60,837 nucleotides of DNA, from NCBI RefSeq assembly GCF_001418655.1, contig NZ_LIQZ01000303.1:1-60837 (forward strand), read 5' to 3'. Shown here one piece after another: positions 34,459 to 42,628 of this stretch. The position numbers and the translations under genes were made by a program. Within the stretch, counting starts at the first letter, position 1. Each line of letters begins with the position of its first letter. Origin of the DNA: Streptomyces phaeochromogenes. GTDB taxonomy: Bacteria; Actinomycetota; Actinomycetes; Streptomycetales; Streptomycetaceae. The notes under the pieces were generated by a model. The model ran no database searches and was not told the origin of the DNA. It saw only the letters and a program-made list of their open reading frames with translations.

Positions 34459-35574
34459 TCAATGGCGGGCGCGGGGCGCCCGGTTGCCGGTCCCGGCGGC
34501 GGAACGGTCTGCGACGGTGTGGGCACCGAGTCGCTTCTGCGGACCGGAGAACTTGGACACGAGCGCGGGAACGGCCGCCGCCGGGTCGAGCCGGTAGTCG
34601 TAGAAGTCCCGCGGGTCGAAGGCCGTGCCCCACGTCTCCTGCCGTCCGCTGGTGTTCTTCAGGATCGACCCGTGCTGCACCAACTCGGCCGTGGTGTCGG
34701 CCTGATAGGGGTGCTGGACGTCCTGGTAGTAGCTGTTCTCGATGACCATCTTTGTCTTGCCGCGCGACCAGTTGCCGTACGTCCATACGGGGTCGCCGGG
34801 GTCCGCCTGGGCGGTCATGTAGTTGTTGTAGAGGTGTGCGTAGGCGCAGTTGTCCGCCGACGGGTTGCGCTGCTTCGTGCCGCGGAACCAGTTGTGGTCG
34901 ATGGTGATCTGCGTCTTCACGTTCGGCGTCCAGCCGATGCCGAAGGTCTTGTTGTTGTTCTCGAAGCGGTTGTACGAGACGGTGACGTACTCGCTGTCCT
35001 TGCGGATGTCGAGCTGCCCGTCGCAGATCCGCGAGAAGCGGTTGTGGTCGACCCAGACGTGGTGGACGGTGTCCATCTGGATGCCGTCGAAGTCGGTGTC
35101 CTTGCAGTCCCAGTTGCCCTCGACGTACGAGTCACGGATCGTCAGGTTGCGGATGACCACGTTGTGGGTGCCGGGCGTGAGGTGCAGCTCGCCCTGGACG
35201 AGTTCCCCGGCCGTGCCGACGCCGATGATGGTCTTGTCCGAGGCCACGACGACGTTCGCGCCGAACGGCTCGACCTTGATAGTCCCGGCGACCCTGATGA
35301 CGTACGGCTCCTCGGCCGCCGCGTAGCGCTCCAGGTCGGCCTGGGTGGTCACGGTGACGACCTTGCCGCCGGCGCCTCCCGTCGTACCGCCCTCCAGGGA
35401 CGCGAAACCGTGGGCCTCGGCGGTCCGGCCGGCACTCTCGGACACCGCCTCGGCCGGGGCGACGACCCCGAGCCCCAGTGCGGCCACCAGGGCGGTGACC
35501 GTGATCAGGACCCGGCCGGGGCCAAGCCCTGGCCCCGGTACGGGCAAGCGCTTGCTGCTACGGAAGTGCGTCAT
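34459..35574 (-). CDS. Secreted pectate lyase, polysaccharide lyase family 1 (second subfamily)
   Basis: This 371-residue beta-helix lyase has a signal peptide ending near residue 43. Motifs are NVVIRNLTIRDSYVEG, HHVWVDHNRFSRICDGQLDI, NKTFGIGW and TKQRNPSADNCAYAHLYNNY. The usual R-x-P-x-x-R motif reads R-N-P-S-A-D. From memory this is a feature of the streptomycete subfamily, not a mutation. It lies between the GH43 and binding-protein genes of the pectin operon. A perfect GCAAGCGCTTGC palindrome sits in codons 7-11. Confidence 0.9.
   Translation of the reverse strand: MTHFRSSKRLPVPGPGLGPGRVLITVTALVAALGLGVVAPAEAVSESAGRTAEAHGFASLEGGTTGGAGGKVVTVTTQADLERYAAAEEPYVIRVAGTIKVEPFGANVVVASDKTIIGVGTAGELVQGELHLTPGTHNVVIRNLTIRDSYVEGNWDCKDTDFDGIQMDTVHHVWVDHNRFSRICDGQLDIRKDSEYVTVSYNRFENNNKTFGIGWTPNVKTQITIDHNWFRGTKQRNPSADNCAYAHLYNNYMTAQADPGDPVWTYGNWSRGKTKMVIENSYYQDVQHPYQADTTAELVQHGSILKNTSGRQETWGTAFDPRDFYDYRLDPAAAVPALVSKFSGPQKRLGAHTVADRSAAGTGNRAPRARH
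35544..35555. promoter_or_regulatory. LacI-type palindrome inside the 5' end of the PL1 gene
   Basis: GCAAGCGCTTGC is a perfect 12-base palindrome with the same AAGCGCTT core as the two sites upstream of the permease gene at 42465. It lies about 20-30 bases downstream of the PL1 start codon, where a repressor could act as a roadblock. Confidence 0.4.
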
Positions 35575-35616
35575 TGCGGCTCCCAACAGGCTTACAACGG
35601 TGATGACTTGAAGCGG

Positions 35617-35662
35617 TCAGGCAGGTGGAGCGGTGACAGCGATCAGGCGGGTGGCGCGGTGA
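35617..35662. repeat. Duplicated 3' tail of the GH43 gene
   Basis: The last 20 bases of the GH43 gene (35643-35662) recur with three changes at 35617-35636, just past its stop. On the minus strand the copies read TCACCGC-x-CCACC-x-GCCTGA, ending in TGA each time. Confidence 0.8.
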
Positions 35663-37193
35663 TGCGGAACTGCGTGAACGTGGCCGCCCCGGCGTGTCCC
35701 CCGCCGTTCGGCGCGAGTGCGACAAGGCCGAGCAGGGCGCCGACCCAGCGCCAGGGGGTGGCGGCGAAGACCTGGCCGGAGTGCTCCCAGCCGGTCCCGA
35801 GGTCGTACGAGAAGCGGCAGCGTGCCCCGGCGCCGGCCTCGATCCGCAGCCGCACCCGTCCCTCGGGCGCGAGCCGGGGATGAGCGGCGTCCCTCTCCCG
35901 CTCGGCGACCGACTCGGCGAACCGGTGCACGAGGTGGACCGTCCCGTCGGCCCCCCGTTCGAGCCCGATCCAGCTGAACGCGTCGCCCAGTACGGCGAGT
36001 CCGGCCCGCGCGCCCGGTTCCTCGGCGTCGAGCCGCAGCCCGACCTCGACGGTGCACGGGGTCCCGGGCAGCCGCTGGGTGAGTACGTTCGGTAACTTGC
36101 GCAGATCCTGCGCGTCGACCGTCCGTACGCAGGCCAGCCGCAGCCCGTCGCCCGAGTGCTGGGTCGCCCAGCCGTCCTGCGGGTTGGCGGTCCACTGCCA
36201 CTGCCGTCCGAACCGCCCGCCGGGGAAGTCGTCGTCGGTGGCGGGCGCCGACAGCGGCTGCCGCGGCAGGTCGGGCTTGCGGTGTACGGCGACGGGGGCG
36301 CCCTCGTCCCCGAGGACCGGCCAGCCGTCCGTGCCCCAGCGCATCGGCTGGAGGTGGACGACCCTCCCGTACGCGCCCTTCTCCTGGAAGTGCGCGAACC
36401 AGTGCTCGCCGGACGGGGTGGTCACCCAGCCGCCCTGGTGGGGGCCGTTGACGTCGGTGTCGCCCTGCTCCAGGACGACCCTCTCCTCGTACGGTCCGAA
36501 GAAGTCGCGGGAACGCAGCGCGCCCTGCCAGCCGGTCTGGACGCCGCCGGCCGGGGCGAAGATCCAGAACCAGCCGTCGTGCCGGTACAGCTTCGGCCCT
36601 TCGAGCGTGAACCAGCCGGGTATGCGGTCGCCGTCGACGATCACCTTGCCGTCGTCGAGCAGGCCGGTCGCGTCGGGACGCATCCGGTGGCCGGTGAGCC
36701 GGTTCTTGACGCCGGAGCGCGACTTGGCCCAGGCGTGCACGAGGTACGCCTCGCCGGTCTCCTCGTCCCACAGGGGGCAGGCGTCGATGAGCCCCTTGCC
36801 CGCCTTGACGAGGTGAGGGCGGGTCCAAGGGCCGCGTATCTCTGGGGCGTTGACCTGGTAGATGCCGTGGTCGGGGTCGCCCCAGAAGAGCCAGAAGCGG
36901 TCGTCGTGGTGGCGCAACGACGGTGCCCAGACACCGCGGTCGTGCCGTGGCTTCCTGAACTCCCGCGCCGGTTCGAGGAGTTGTAAAGCATGGCCGACGA
37001 GCGTCCAGTTGACGAGGTCGCGGGAGTGCAGCAGCGGCAGGCCCGGGACCCGGCCGAAGCTGGAGGCCGTCAGGTAGTAGTCGTCGCCGACGCGGATGAG
37101 GTCGGGGTCGGACCAGTCGGCGTTCAGGACCGGGTTGCGGTACGTGCCGTCGCCGAGGTCGGCGGTGAAGGCGGGTGCGCTCTGGCCGCTCAT
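35643..37193 (-). CDS. Intracellular GH43 family glycoside hydrolase (beta-xylosidase/arabinofuranosidase type)
   Basis: This 516-residue protein has no signal peptide. An N-terminal GH43 propeller (about 15-320) carries Asp in NADWSDPDLI, Asp in LIDACPLW and Glu in FTLEGPKL. A C-terminal concanavalin-like sandwich follows (about 325-516). It probably trims imported arabino- or xylo-oligomers. The start overlaps the DUF6807 stop (ATGA). Two TTA leucine codons, 70 (36984-36986) and 367 (36093-36095), make its translation dependent on the rare leucyl tRNA if the host follows the Streptomyces bldA pattern. Confidence 0.9.
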   Translation of the reverse strand: MSGQSAPAFTADLGDGTYRNPVLNADWSDPDLIRVGDDYYLTASSFGRVPGLPLLHSRDLVNWTLVGHALQLLEPAREFRKPRHDRGVWAPSLRHHDDRFWLFWGDPDHGIYQVNAPEIRGPWTRPHLVKAGKGLIDACPLWDEETGEAYLVHAWAKSRSGVKNRLTGHRMRPDATGLLDDGKVIVDGDRIPGWFTLEGPKLYRHDGWFWIFAPAGGVQTGWQGALRSRDFFGPYEERVVLEQGDTDVNGPHQGGWVTTPSGEHWFAHFQEKGAYGRVVHLQPMRWGTDGWPVLGDEGAPVAVHRKPDLPRQPLSAPATDDDFPGGRFGRQWQWTANPQDGWATQHSGDGLRLACVRTVDAQDLRKLPNVLTQRLPGTPCTVEVGLRLDAEEPGARAGLAVLGDAFSWIGLERGADGTVHLVHRFAESVAERERDAAHPRLAPEGRVRLRIEAGAGARCRFSYDLGTGWEHSGQVFAATPWRWVGALLGLVALAPNGGGHAGAATFTQFRITAPPA

Positions 37194-38032
37194 GGGCTCA
37201 CCGCCTTGCGGACGAGGGCCGCGGCCTCGCCCCGGTCGAGGCGGCCGTCGGCGACGACGGTGACGACCCGGCGTACGACGGTCTCCCCGGCCGGGATCGG
37301 CAGCCGTTCCTGGTGGGCGAGGGAGGAGCCGACGCCCGGGTACTCGGCGGTGCGCACGAACCACGGGTCGCGGCGGGTCTGCTCGGTGGCCCCGGCGAAC
37401 ACCAGCGTCCAGTTGGCGCCCACGAGCGCCAGCCAGTCGGCGCGTACGCCGTGCACGGTCTCCTCGCCCTCGGTGCCGGCCGTGAACACCGCGGGCGCGT
37501 CGGCCTCCTTGCGGGCCCGCCAGAAAAAGCCGCCGTAGGCCGCTCCCGGTCTGCCGTTGGTCGCCGGGCTGCCGATCGACAGGGGCCCGGCGGTCGTGTT
37601 GGTGAGCGAGAACGTGAAGTCCAACGCCCAGGCGGTGTCGGTGAGTTCGGTCGCCGCGGCCGTACGCCGCTCGCGCAGCAGCTCACCGCCCGCCGCGACC
37701 CAGCGCAGCTCCTCCACGAAGCCGTCCGGGTCGCTCAGCTGGAACGTGGAGTGCCGCTGGGCCCCGTGGTTGTCCAGCTCGGTCGGCCCCTGGTCGCGTA
37801 CGTACGTGCGACCGCCCCAGAAGTTGAACCCCTCGACGTCGGGAACGGCGACACCGACGCCGAGGTGGTGGATGTGGTCGACGGGGCTGAGCTCCGTGAC
37901 AGCCGTGCCGGCCAGGGTGGTGACGGGGTGGAAGTACGGACGCGGCGACAGCTTCGGCGGCAGCTCGGGCCGGGTGACGTAACGGCCGACCGGGCGGCCA
38001 GCGACACGCAGGACCAGCGACTCGTTGTTCAT
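37190..38032 (-). CDS. DUF6807 (PmoA-like) family protein
   Basis: This 280-residue protein is of the DUF6807 family, sometimes mislabelled as methane oxygenase PmoA. Conserved marks are HIHHLGVGVAVPDVEGFNFWGG, RHSTFQLSDPDG and a late NGRPGAAYGGFFWR stretch. Cytoplasmic members often sit beside Gfo/Idh dehydrogenases and sugar ABC transporters, as here, and their chemistry is unknown. It overlaps the dehydrogenase stop by one base (TGATG) and the GH43 start by four. Confidence 0.85.
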   Translation of the reverse strand: MNNESLVLRVAGRPVGRYVTRPELPPKLSPRPYFHPVTTLAGTAVTELSPVDHIHHLGVGVAVPDVEGFNFWGGRTYVRDQGPTELDNHGAQRHSTFQLSDPDGFVEELRWVAAGGELLRERRTAAATELTDTAWALDFTFSLTNTTAGPLSIGSPATNGRPGAAYGGFFWRARKEADAPAVFTAGTEGEETVHGVRADWLALVGANWTLVFAGATEQTRRDPWFVRTAEYPGVGSSLAHQERLPIPAGETVVRRVVTVVADGRLDRGEAAALVRKAVSP

Positions 38033-39303
38033 CAGGTACTCACCTCTTTCGGGAGCGCCCACGAGGCGCCCAGCTCGGAGTAGAGGGCGAGGGTGTCGGC
38101 GGCGGCCGTGACGAGTCCGTCGACTCCGTGCACGATCCGGCGGTTCTCGTCGGCCTTCAGGTACCAGGCGTCGGCGGGCAGCGCGACGGGGTCCGGCGCC
38201 TGTCGAATCGCTTCAACGACCTTCATGAAGGCGCCCGTCGAGTCCGGCGCGACCAGCAGGTCGGCCCGGCCTTCGAGGTGCTCGACGAGGTTCTCCAGCA
38301 GGTCGGTCCTGCCGTACGTGATCTCCTGCGGGCCGTGTCCCGACCGCTGGACGAGGACGCGGTCCTGCTTGTACCAGAAGGTGATCCGACCGCTGGTGCC
38401 GTGCACGAGGACGTACGGCTCGTCGGGGTGCTCGGCGCACAGGGTCGCGGCGACAGTGATCCGGTGGCCGGCCGTAGTGGTGACACGGACGCAGGAGGTG
38501 TCGTCGGACTCGATGTCGTTGGCGCGCAGCAGCTCGGTCTCGATGCGGGTGACGTCCTCGGCGCGGGTGGCGCCGTCGAGCGCGAGGGCGGTGGCGACGG
38601 CGTGCGCGAGGGGGTTGGTCAGCACCCCGTCGATGACGTCGGCCCCGTTCATCCGGCGCCGCCCGGCCCAGGGCGCGCGGCGGTAGTACTCCTCGGCGCG
38701 CGCCCAGGCCCCGGCCCCGCCGATGCCGTCCACCCGGCCGATCGCGCCCTGCGCGATCAGCTCCCGGATCGCGGGCACGGCCTGCGAGCCCAGCGACTGG
38801 AAGCCGATCTGGCAGACCACCCCGGCCGCGGCGACCCCGTCGGCCATGCGCCGGAACTCGGCGTACGAGGGCGCGGGCGGCTTCTCCAGCAGGACGTGTA
38901 CGCCCCTGGCCGCGGCCGTCAGCGCGAGGTCGGTGTGGGTGGGGATCGGCGTGCAGATCACGGCGATCGCGGCACCCGTGGAGTCCAGCAGGGCGCCGAA
39001 GTCGGCGGACTGCTCCGGGAGTTCACCCGGCGCGGTGAAGCCGTCCAACTCCGCCTCGGTGAGCGGGGTCAGCTCGCAGATCCCGGCGAGGCGGACCAGG
39101 CCCTTGTCCTGGAGGCGGCGGATGTTGGCGAGGTGCCAGTGGCCGTGACCGCGGGCGCCCGCGAGGACGACGGGGAGGGGCGACTCGTGCGAGGGCAGGG
39201 ACCCTGAGGAAGAGTTCATGGGCCCTATCGAAGCGGTTCCGGGACCGGTGGCGGTGCTCATCTGGCCTGTGGCGGTGCTCGTCGGGCCGGTGGCGGCGTT
39301 CAT
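38032..39303 (-). CDS. Gfo/Idh/MocA-family oxidoreductase
   Basis: This 423-residue NAD(P)-dependent dehydrogenase has a Rossmann domain starting GARGHGHWHL (about residue 48) and the EKP motif (LLEKPPAPS) that positions the nicotinamide and substrate. The C-terminal alpha/beta domain is present. The substrate is probably a sugar or sugar acid from pectin. The ATG at 39303 overlaps the PL1 stop (ATGA) and has GGGGAGGG upstream. The first 28 residues are a low-complexity repeat, so an internal start at 39219 (MNSSSG) is possible. Confidence 0.88.
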   Translation of the reverse strand: MNAATGPTSTATGQMSTATGPGTASIGPMNSSSGSLPSHESPLPVVLAGARGHGHWHLANIRRLQDKGLVRLAGICELTPLTEAELDGFTAPGELPEQSADFGALLDSTGAAIAVICTPIPTHTDLALTAAARGVHVLLEKPPAPSYAEFRRMADGVAAAGVVCQIGFQSLGSQAVPAIRELIAQGAIGRVDGIGGAGAWARAEEYYRRAPWAGRRRMNGADVIDGVLTNPLAHAVATALALDGATRAEDVTRIETELLRANDIESDDTSCVRVTTTAGHRITVAATLCAEHPDEPYVLVHGTSGRITFWYKQDRVLVQRSGHGPQEITYGRTDLLENLVEHLEGRADLLVAPDSTGAFMKVVEAIRQAPDPVALPADAWYLKADENRRIVHGVDGLVTAAADTLALYSELGASWALPKEVST

Positions 39304-40634
39304 CGGACCCTCCCCGCTCCCGCGCCGCGCTCGACGTCGCGGTCGGCCTTCGCGGCGCCGTCGACCGTGCCGTGCAGGGCGGGCGTCCAGCCGACGTCGG
39401 CGGTCAGGTCGCGTTCGCTGCCGGAGTTGTAGGCGTTGTAGATGGCGAGCAGATCGACGGGGAAGCCGTTGAAGAGCGTGCCCGACTGGTGCAGGGCCGT
39501 GCCGTTCCAGCTCTTCACCAGGTCGGCGACCTCGATGTGGCCCGGCGTGGTGAACGCGTTGTTCTCGGCGTAGACCGCCGACTCGGTGGAGACGCCGAGC
39601 GAGTAGCGGTAGTCGTGGGCGTCGGCCGGGACGACGTACCGGTTGTTGTAGACGTGCACCTGCCCGAAGCGGACGCGCGGGGCGCGCTGGACGACGGACT
39701 CGAACTCGTTGTGGTGCAGGGTGACACGCAGCTTGCCCCGGTCGCCGGTGGCCGTGTCGCCGTTGCCGATCAGCATCGCCTTGTCGTGGTCGGCGAACCG
39801 GCTCCAGGAGACGGTCACCAGGTCGGAGGCGTTGGTGATGTCCAACAGGCCGTCGTGGCGAAGGTAGTTGCGGCCGAAGTAGGTCGGCTCGTCCTCGTCG
39901 GGGTGGCCCTTGTCGGACGCCGTGACGTGGTCGATCCACACATGGGTGGCGCCGCGCAGCCACAGCGTGTCGTACGCGGTCTTCCAGTCGCCGAGGCCGC
40001 CGGTGTTGGGCTGCCAGACGGGGAAGCAGTCGTAGGCGTCCCGGAGTTCGAGGTTGCGGACGATGACGTTGTCGGCGTCGCGGACCTGGAGGCTCGCGCC
40101 CTTGAGTACAGCGCTGTCGCCGAGCCCGACGATGGTGGTGTTCGAGCCGACGGTCAGCTCCACACGGGAAGCCTGGGCCGCCGCCGAGGCCTGGCGGGCC
40201 TCCTCCTGCGGACCGGACGGCTTGGCGGCGCCCCAGGTGCGCGGGTCGTACGCGGCCAGGTACTTCTTCAGACCGTAGCCGTCGGTCGCGTAGTCGTCGC
40301 AGTCCAGCCGCTTCCCGGAGTCGTCGGTGTTGGCGTCGATCGTCCCCGCGATCTTGATGATCTTCGGGGTCGCGCTGCCGCCGTCGAGGGCGCGGACCAG
40401 CTCGGCCCGGTTCCGTACGGTGAAGACGTGGGCGTCGTCTGCGGAGGAACCCCCCGTGGTACCTCCGTCGGCGGCGGCCCAGCCGTCGTTCGCGGGCAGG
40501 GTGTCGCGGCCGATGTCCCGCGACTCGGCGTTCGCCGGTGCCCCCAGTGCGGCCAACAGTCCGCAGGCAAGGGTGACTTGGAGGACGCGGCGCCCTCTTG
40601 TCGTGCGCGGCAGGAAGGTGCGTACAGGTCTCAT
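39300..40634 (-). CDS. Secreted pectate lyase, polysaccharide lyase family 1 (in transporter operon)
   Basis: This 444-residue PL1 lyase has a signal peptide ending near Ala37. The motifs NVIVRNLELRD, THVWIDHVTASDKGH, DHDKAMLIGNGD and QRAPRVRFGQVHVYNN are present with both arginines of R-x-P-x-x-R. It resembles the PL1 at 30589 more than that at 34459. It overlaps the upstream permease stop and the downstream dehydrogenase start by four bases each (ATGA), so a secreted enzyme is translationally coupled to a membrane permease. Confidence 0.93.
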   Translation of the reverse strand: MRPVRTFLPRTTRGRRVLQVTLACGLLAALGAPANAESRDIGRDTLPANDGWAAADGGTTGGSSADDAHVFTVRNRAELVRALDGGSATPKIIKIAGTIDANTDDSGKRLDCDDYATDGYGLKKYLAAYDPRTWGAAKPSGPQEEARQASAAAQASRVELTVGSNTTIVGLGDSAVLKGASLQVRDADNVIVRNLELRDAYDCFPVWQPNTGGLGDWKTAYDTLWLRGATHVWIDHVTASDKGHPDEDEPTYFGRNYLRHDGLLDITNASDLVTVSWSRFADHDKAMLIGNGDTATGDRGKLRVTLHHNEFESVVQRAPRVRFGQVHVYNNRYVVPADAHDYRYSLGVSTESAVYAENNAFTTPGHIEVADLVKSWNGTALHQSGTLFNGFPVDLLAIYNAYNSGSERDLTADVGWTPALHGTVDGAAKADRDVERGAGAGRVR

Positions 40635-41533
40635 CCCTTCACCGCCCCGGCGCTGAAGCCCGTGATCAGCCACTTCTGGATGAAGGCGAAGACGATCACG
40701 ACGGGCACGGCCGCGATGATGCCGCCGGCGGCGAGTGCGCCGAGGTCGACGCTGTCGGCGCTCATCAGGCTGTTGAGGCCGACGGGGATCGTCTGCTTGT
40801 CCTGGTTGCTGAGGAACATCAGGGCGAACAGGAAGTGGTTCCAGGAGTGCACGAAGGCGAAGGAACCGACTGCGATCAACCCGGGGCGCAGCAGCGGCAG
40901 GACGACGACCCGGAAGCCCGTGAAGCGGTTGCAGCCGTCGACCCAGGCGGCCTCTTCCAGCGAGTACGGCACGTTCCGGATGAAGCCGCTGATCAGGATC
41001 ATCGACAGCGGCAGCTGGAAGACGGTCTCGGCGATGATGACGCTGCCCAGCGAGTTGATCATCTGGAGCTCGGCGAAGATCTGGAACAGCGGCACCAGGA
41101 GCAGCGCGCCCGGCACGAACTGGGAGCAGAGCAGCGCCAGCATGAAGGCGCGCTTGATCTTGAAGTCGAAGCGGGCGAGGGCGTAGCCGCCGGCCAGTGC
41201 GACGAGCGTGGTCATGAAGAGCGTGGCGACGCCGACGTAGACGCTGTTCTCGAAGTACGTGCCGAAGCTGCGCTCGTTCCACACCTTCTCGAAGTGCTCG
41301 AAGGTCATGGGCCAGGGCACGAGCGAGGTCGAGCCGGGCTTGCGCAGGGCGAAGAGCAGGATCCAGTAGAAGGGGATGAGCGTGAAGAGCAGGTAGATGC
41401 CGAGCGGGACGTAGATCTGCCAGCGCGGGGCCTCGTCCCAGGCGCGCCTGCGCTTTCCCGGGCGCTGCGGCGGCTCGTCGGCCACCGGTGCGGGCACGGC
41501 CGGAACGACGGTGTCGATGTCCTTGGTGATCAC
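40631..41533 (-). CDS. Carbohydrate ABC transporter permease (MalG type)
   Basis: This 300-residue inner-membrane permease of the CUT1 family has six predicted membrane segments and the EAA loop (EEAAWVDGCNRFTGFRVVVLPLL) that contacts the ATPase. The start is GTG 41533, overlapping the MalF-type permease stop (GTGA). It ends overlapping a PL1 gene. No ATPase gene is nearby, so a shared MsiK-type ATPase is inferred. Confidence 0.93.
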   Translation of the reverse strand: MITKDIDTVVPAVPAPVADEPPQRPGKRRRAWDEAPRWQIYVPLGIYLLFTLIPFYWILLFALRKPGSTSLVPWPMTFEHFEKVWNERSFGTYFENSVYVGVATLFMTTLVALAGGYALARFDFKIKRAFMLALLCSQFVPGALLLVPLFQIFAELQMINSLGSVIIAETVFQLPLSMILISGFIRNVPYSLEEAAWVDGCNRFTGFRVVVLPLLRPGLIAVGSFAFVHSWNHFLFALMFLSNQDKQTIPVGLNSLMSADSVDLGALAAGGIIAAVPVVIVFAFIQKWLITGFSAGAVKG

Positions 41534-42465
41534 TTGTCCCCGCCTCCGAACTTGCTCAGCCGCAGATAGACCATCGAGAAGAAGAGCAGGATCACGAACG
41601 CGACCGTGGTCAGGGCCGAGGCGTAGCCGAAGTTGTGTGCGTCGACGCTGGTGTTGGCGATGTAGAGCGGGAGTGTCGTCGTCTCGCCCGCGGGTCCGCC
41701 GCCGGTGAGGGTGTAGAGCAGGTCGACGTTGTTGAACTCCCAGACCGCGCGCAGCAGCGTGGAGAGGATGATGGCGTCCTTGAGGTGCGGCAGCGTGATG
41801 TGCACGAACTGCCTGAAGCGGCTGGCGCCGTCGACCTCGGCGGCCTCGTACAGGTCCTTCGAGACGGACTGGAGGTCGGCGAGGATGAGGATCGCGAAGA
41901 ACGGAACGCCTCGCCAGAGGTCGGCGACCACCGCCGCCGGAAAGACGGTTGAGGTGTCGGAGAGCCAGCTCGTGCCGTAGTCCCCGATGCCCATGTCGGC
42001 GAGGTAACGAGTGATGCCCGTCTGGGAGTTGTAGAGGAGCACCCAGATCGCGGAGGTGAGTACGCCGGACACGGCCCAGGGCGAGAAGACCAGGGCGCGG
42101 CCCAGCGAGCGGCCCACGAAGGTCTGGTTGACGATCAGCGCGAGCGCCAGACCGAACAGCAGCTGCAGCCCGACCTCGACGACGACCCACTTGGCGCTGA
42201 AGACCAGCGTGTCCCAGAACTGCGGGTCCTCGGTGAAGGCGTGCACGAAGTTGTCGAAGCCCGCGAAGCCGTTCCGCCACGGCTTGGTGGGGTTGTAGTT
42301 CTGCAGGCTGTAGTAGAAGACGCTGAGCACCGGGTAGGCGATGAAGCCCAGCATCAGCAGGCCCGCCGGGGCGATCAGCAGATACGGGAGCCTGCGGGGC
42401 GTCGCTGAGCCACGGCGCCGCCGGGGTGGCGCGGGCTTTTTCGCCACGGCTGCGGCTTGGGCCAT
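41530..42465 (-). CDS. Sugar ABC transporter permease (MalF type)
   Basis: This 311-residue permease has six membrane segments after a basic N-terminus and the EAA loop (YEAAEVDGASRFRQFVHITLPHL). It is the first gene of the eight-gene pectin import and degradation operon that ends at 33032. GGAGAA lies just before ATG 42465. Two LacI-type palindromes about 75-110 bases upstream suggest sugar-acid induction. Confidence 0.93.
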   Translation of the reverse strand: MAQAAAVAKKPAPPRRRRGSATPRRLPYLLIAPAGLLMLGFIAYPVLSVFYYSLQNYNPTKPWRNGFAGFDNFVHAFTEDPQFWDTLVFSAKWVVVEVGLQLLFGLALALIVNQTFVGRSLGRALVFSPWAVSGVLTSAIWVLLYNSQTGITRYLADMGIGDYGTSWLSDTSTVFPAAVVADLWRGVPFFAILILADLQSVSKDLYEAAEVDGASRFRQFVHITLPHLKDAIILSTLLRAVWEFNNVDLLYTLTGGGPAGETTTLPLYIANTSVDAHNFGYASALTTVAFVILLFFSMVYLRLSKFGGGDK

Positions 42466-42534
42466 GACTGTTCTCCGTTCTCGGGGGTGTGCGGGTGGTG
42501 CTGTGCGCTCGTTCTGTTCGTTTCTTCGCTTCCG

Positions 42535-42548
42535 TGGAAGCGCTTGCT
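42535..42548. promoter_or_regulatory. LacI-type operator upstream of the pectin transport operon, site 1
   Basis: TGGAAGCGCTTGCT has the palindromic core AAGCGCTT (42538-42545). It lies 70 bases upstream of the first permease start. Its centre is 30 bases from that of site 2, close to three helical turns. Confidence 0.6.
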
Positions 42549-42564
42549 ATCCGGGCAGTACTGG

Positions 42565-42578
42565 GTGAAGCGCTTCAC
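42565..42578. promoter_or_regulatory. LacI-type operator upstream of the pectin transport operon, site 2
   Basis: GTGAAGCGCTTCAC is a perfect 14-base palindrome typical of LacI-family operators. No LacI-family gene is in the window, so its regulator must be encoded elsewhere. Confidence 0.7.
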
Positions 42579-42628
42579 ATACGTCGTTCGAGATCTCGGA
42601 CAGAAGAGGGCGCCGATGGGCCGGTCCC

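Noticed and set aside
34459..35574. Loss of the second arginine of R-x-P-x-x-R in this PL1 as a damaging mutation
   Set aside because: The surrounding RNPSADN...AYAHLYNNY pattern looks like the normal form in one Streptomyces PL1 subfamily, so it is probably a subfamily trait.
37190..38032. Particulate methane monooxygenase subunit (PmoA)
   Set aside because: Some annotations use that name for DUF6807, but there are no membrane segments and no methane oxidation genes nearby.
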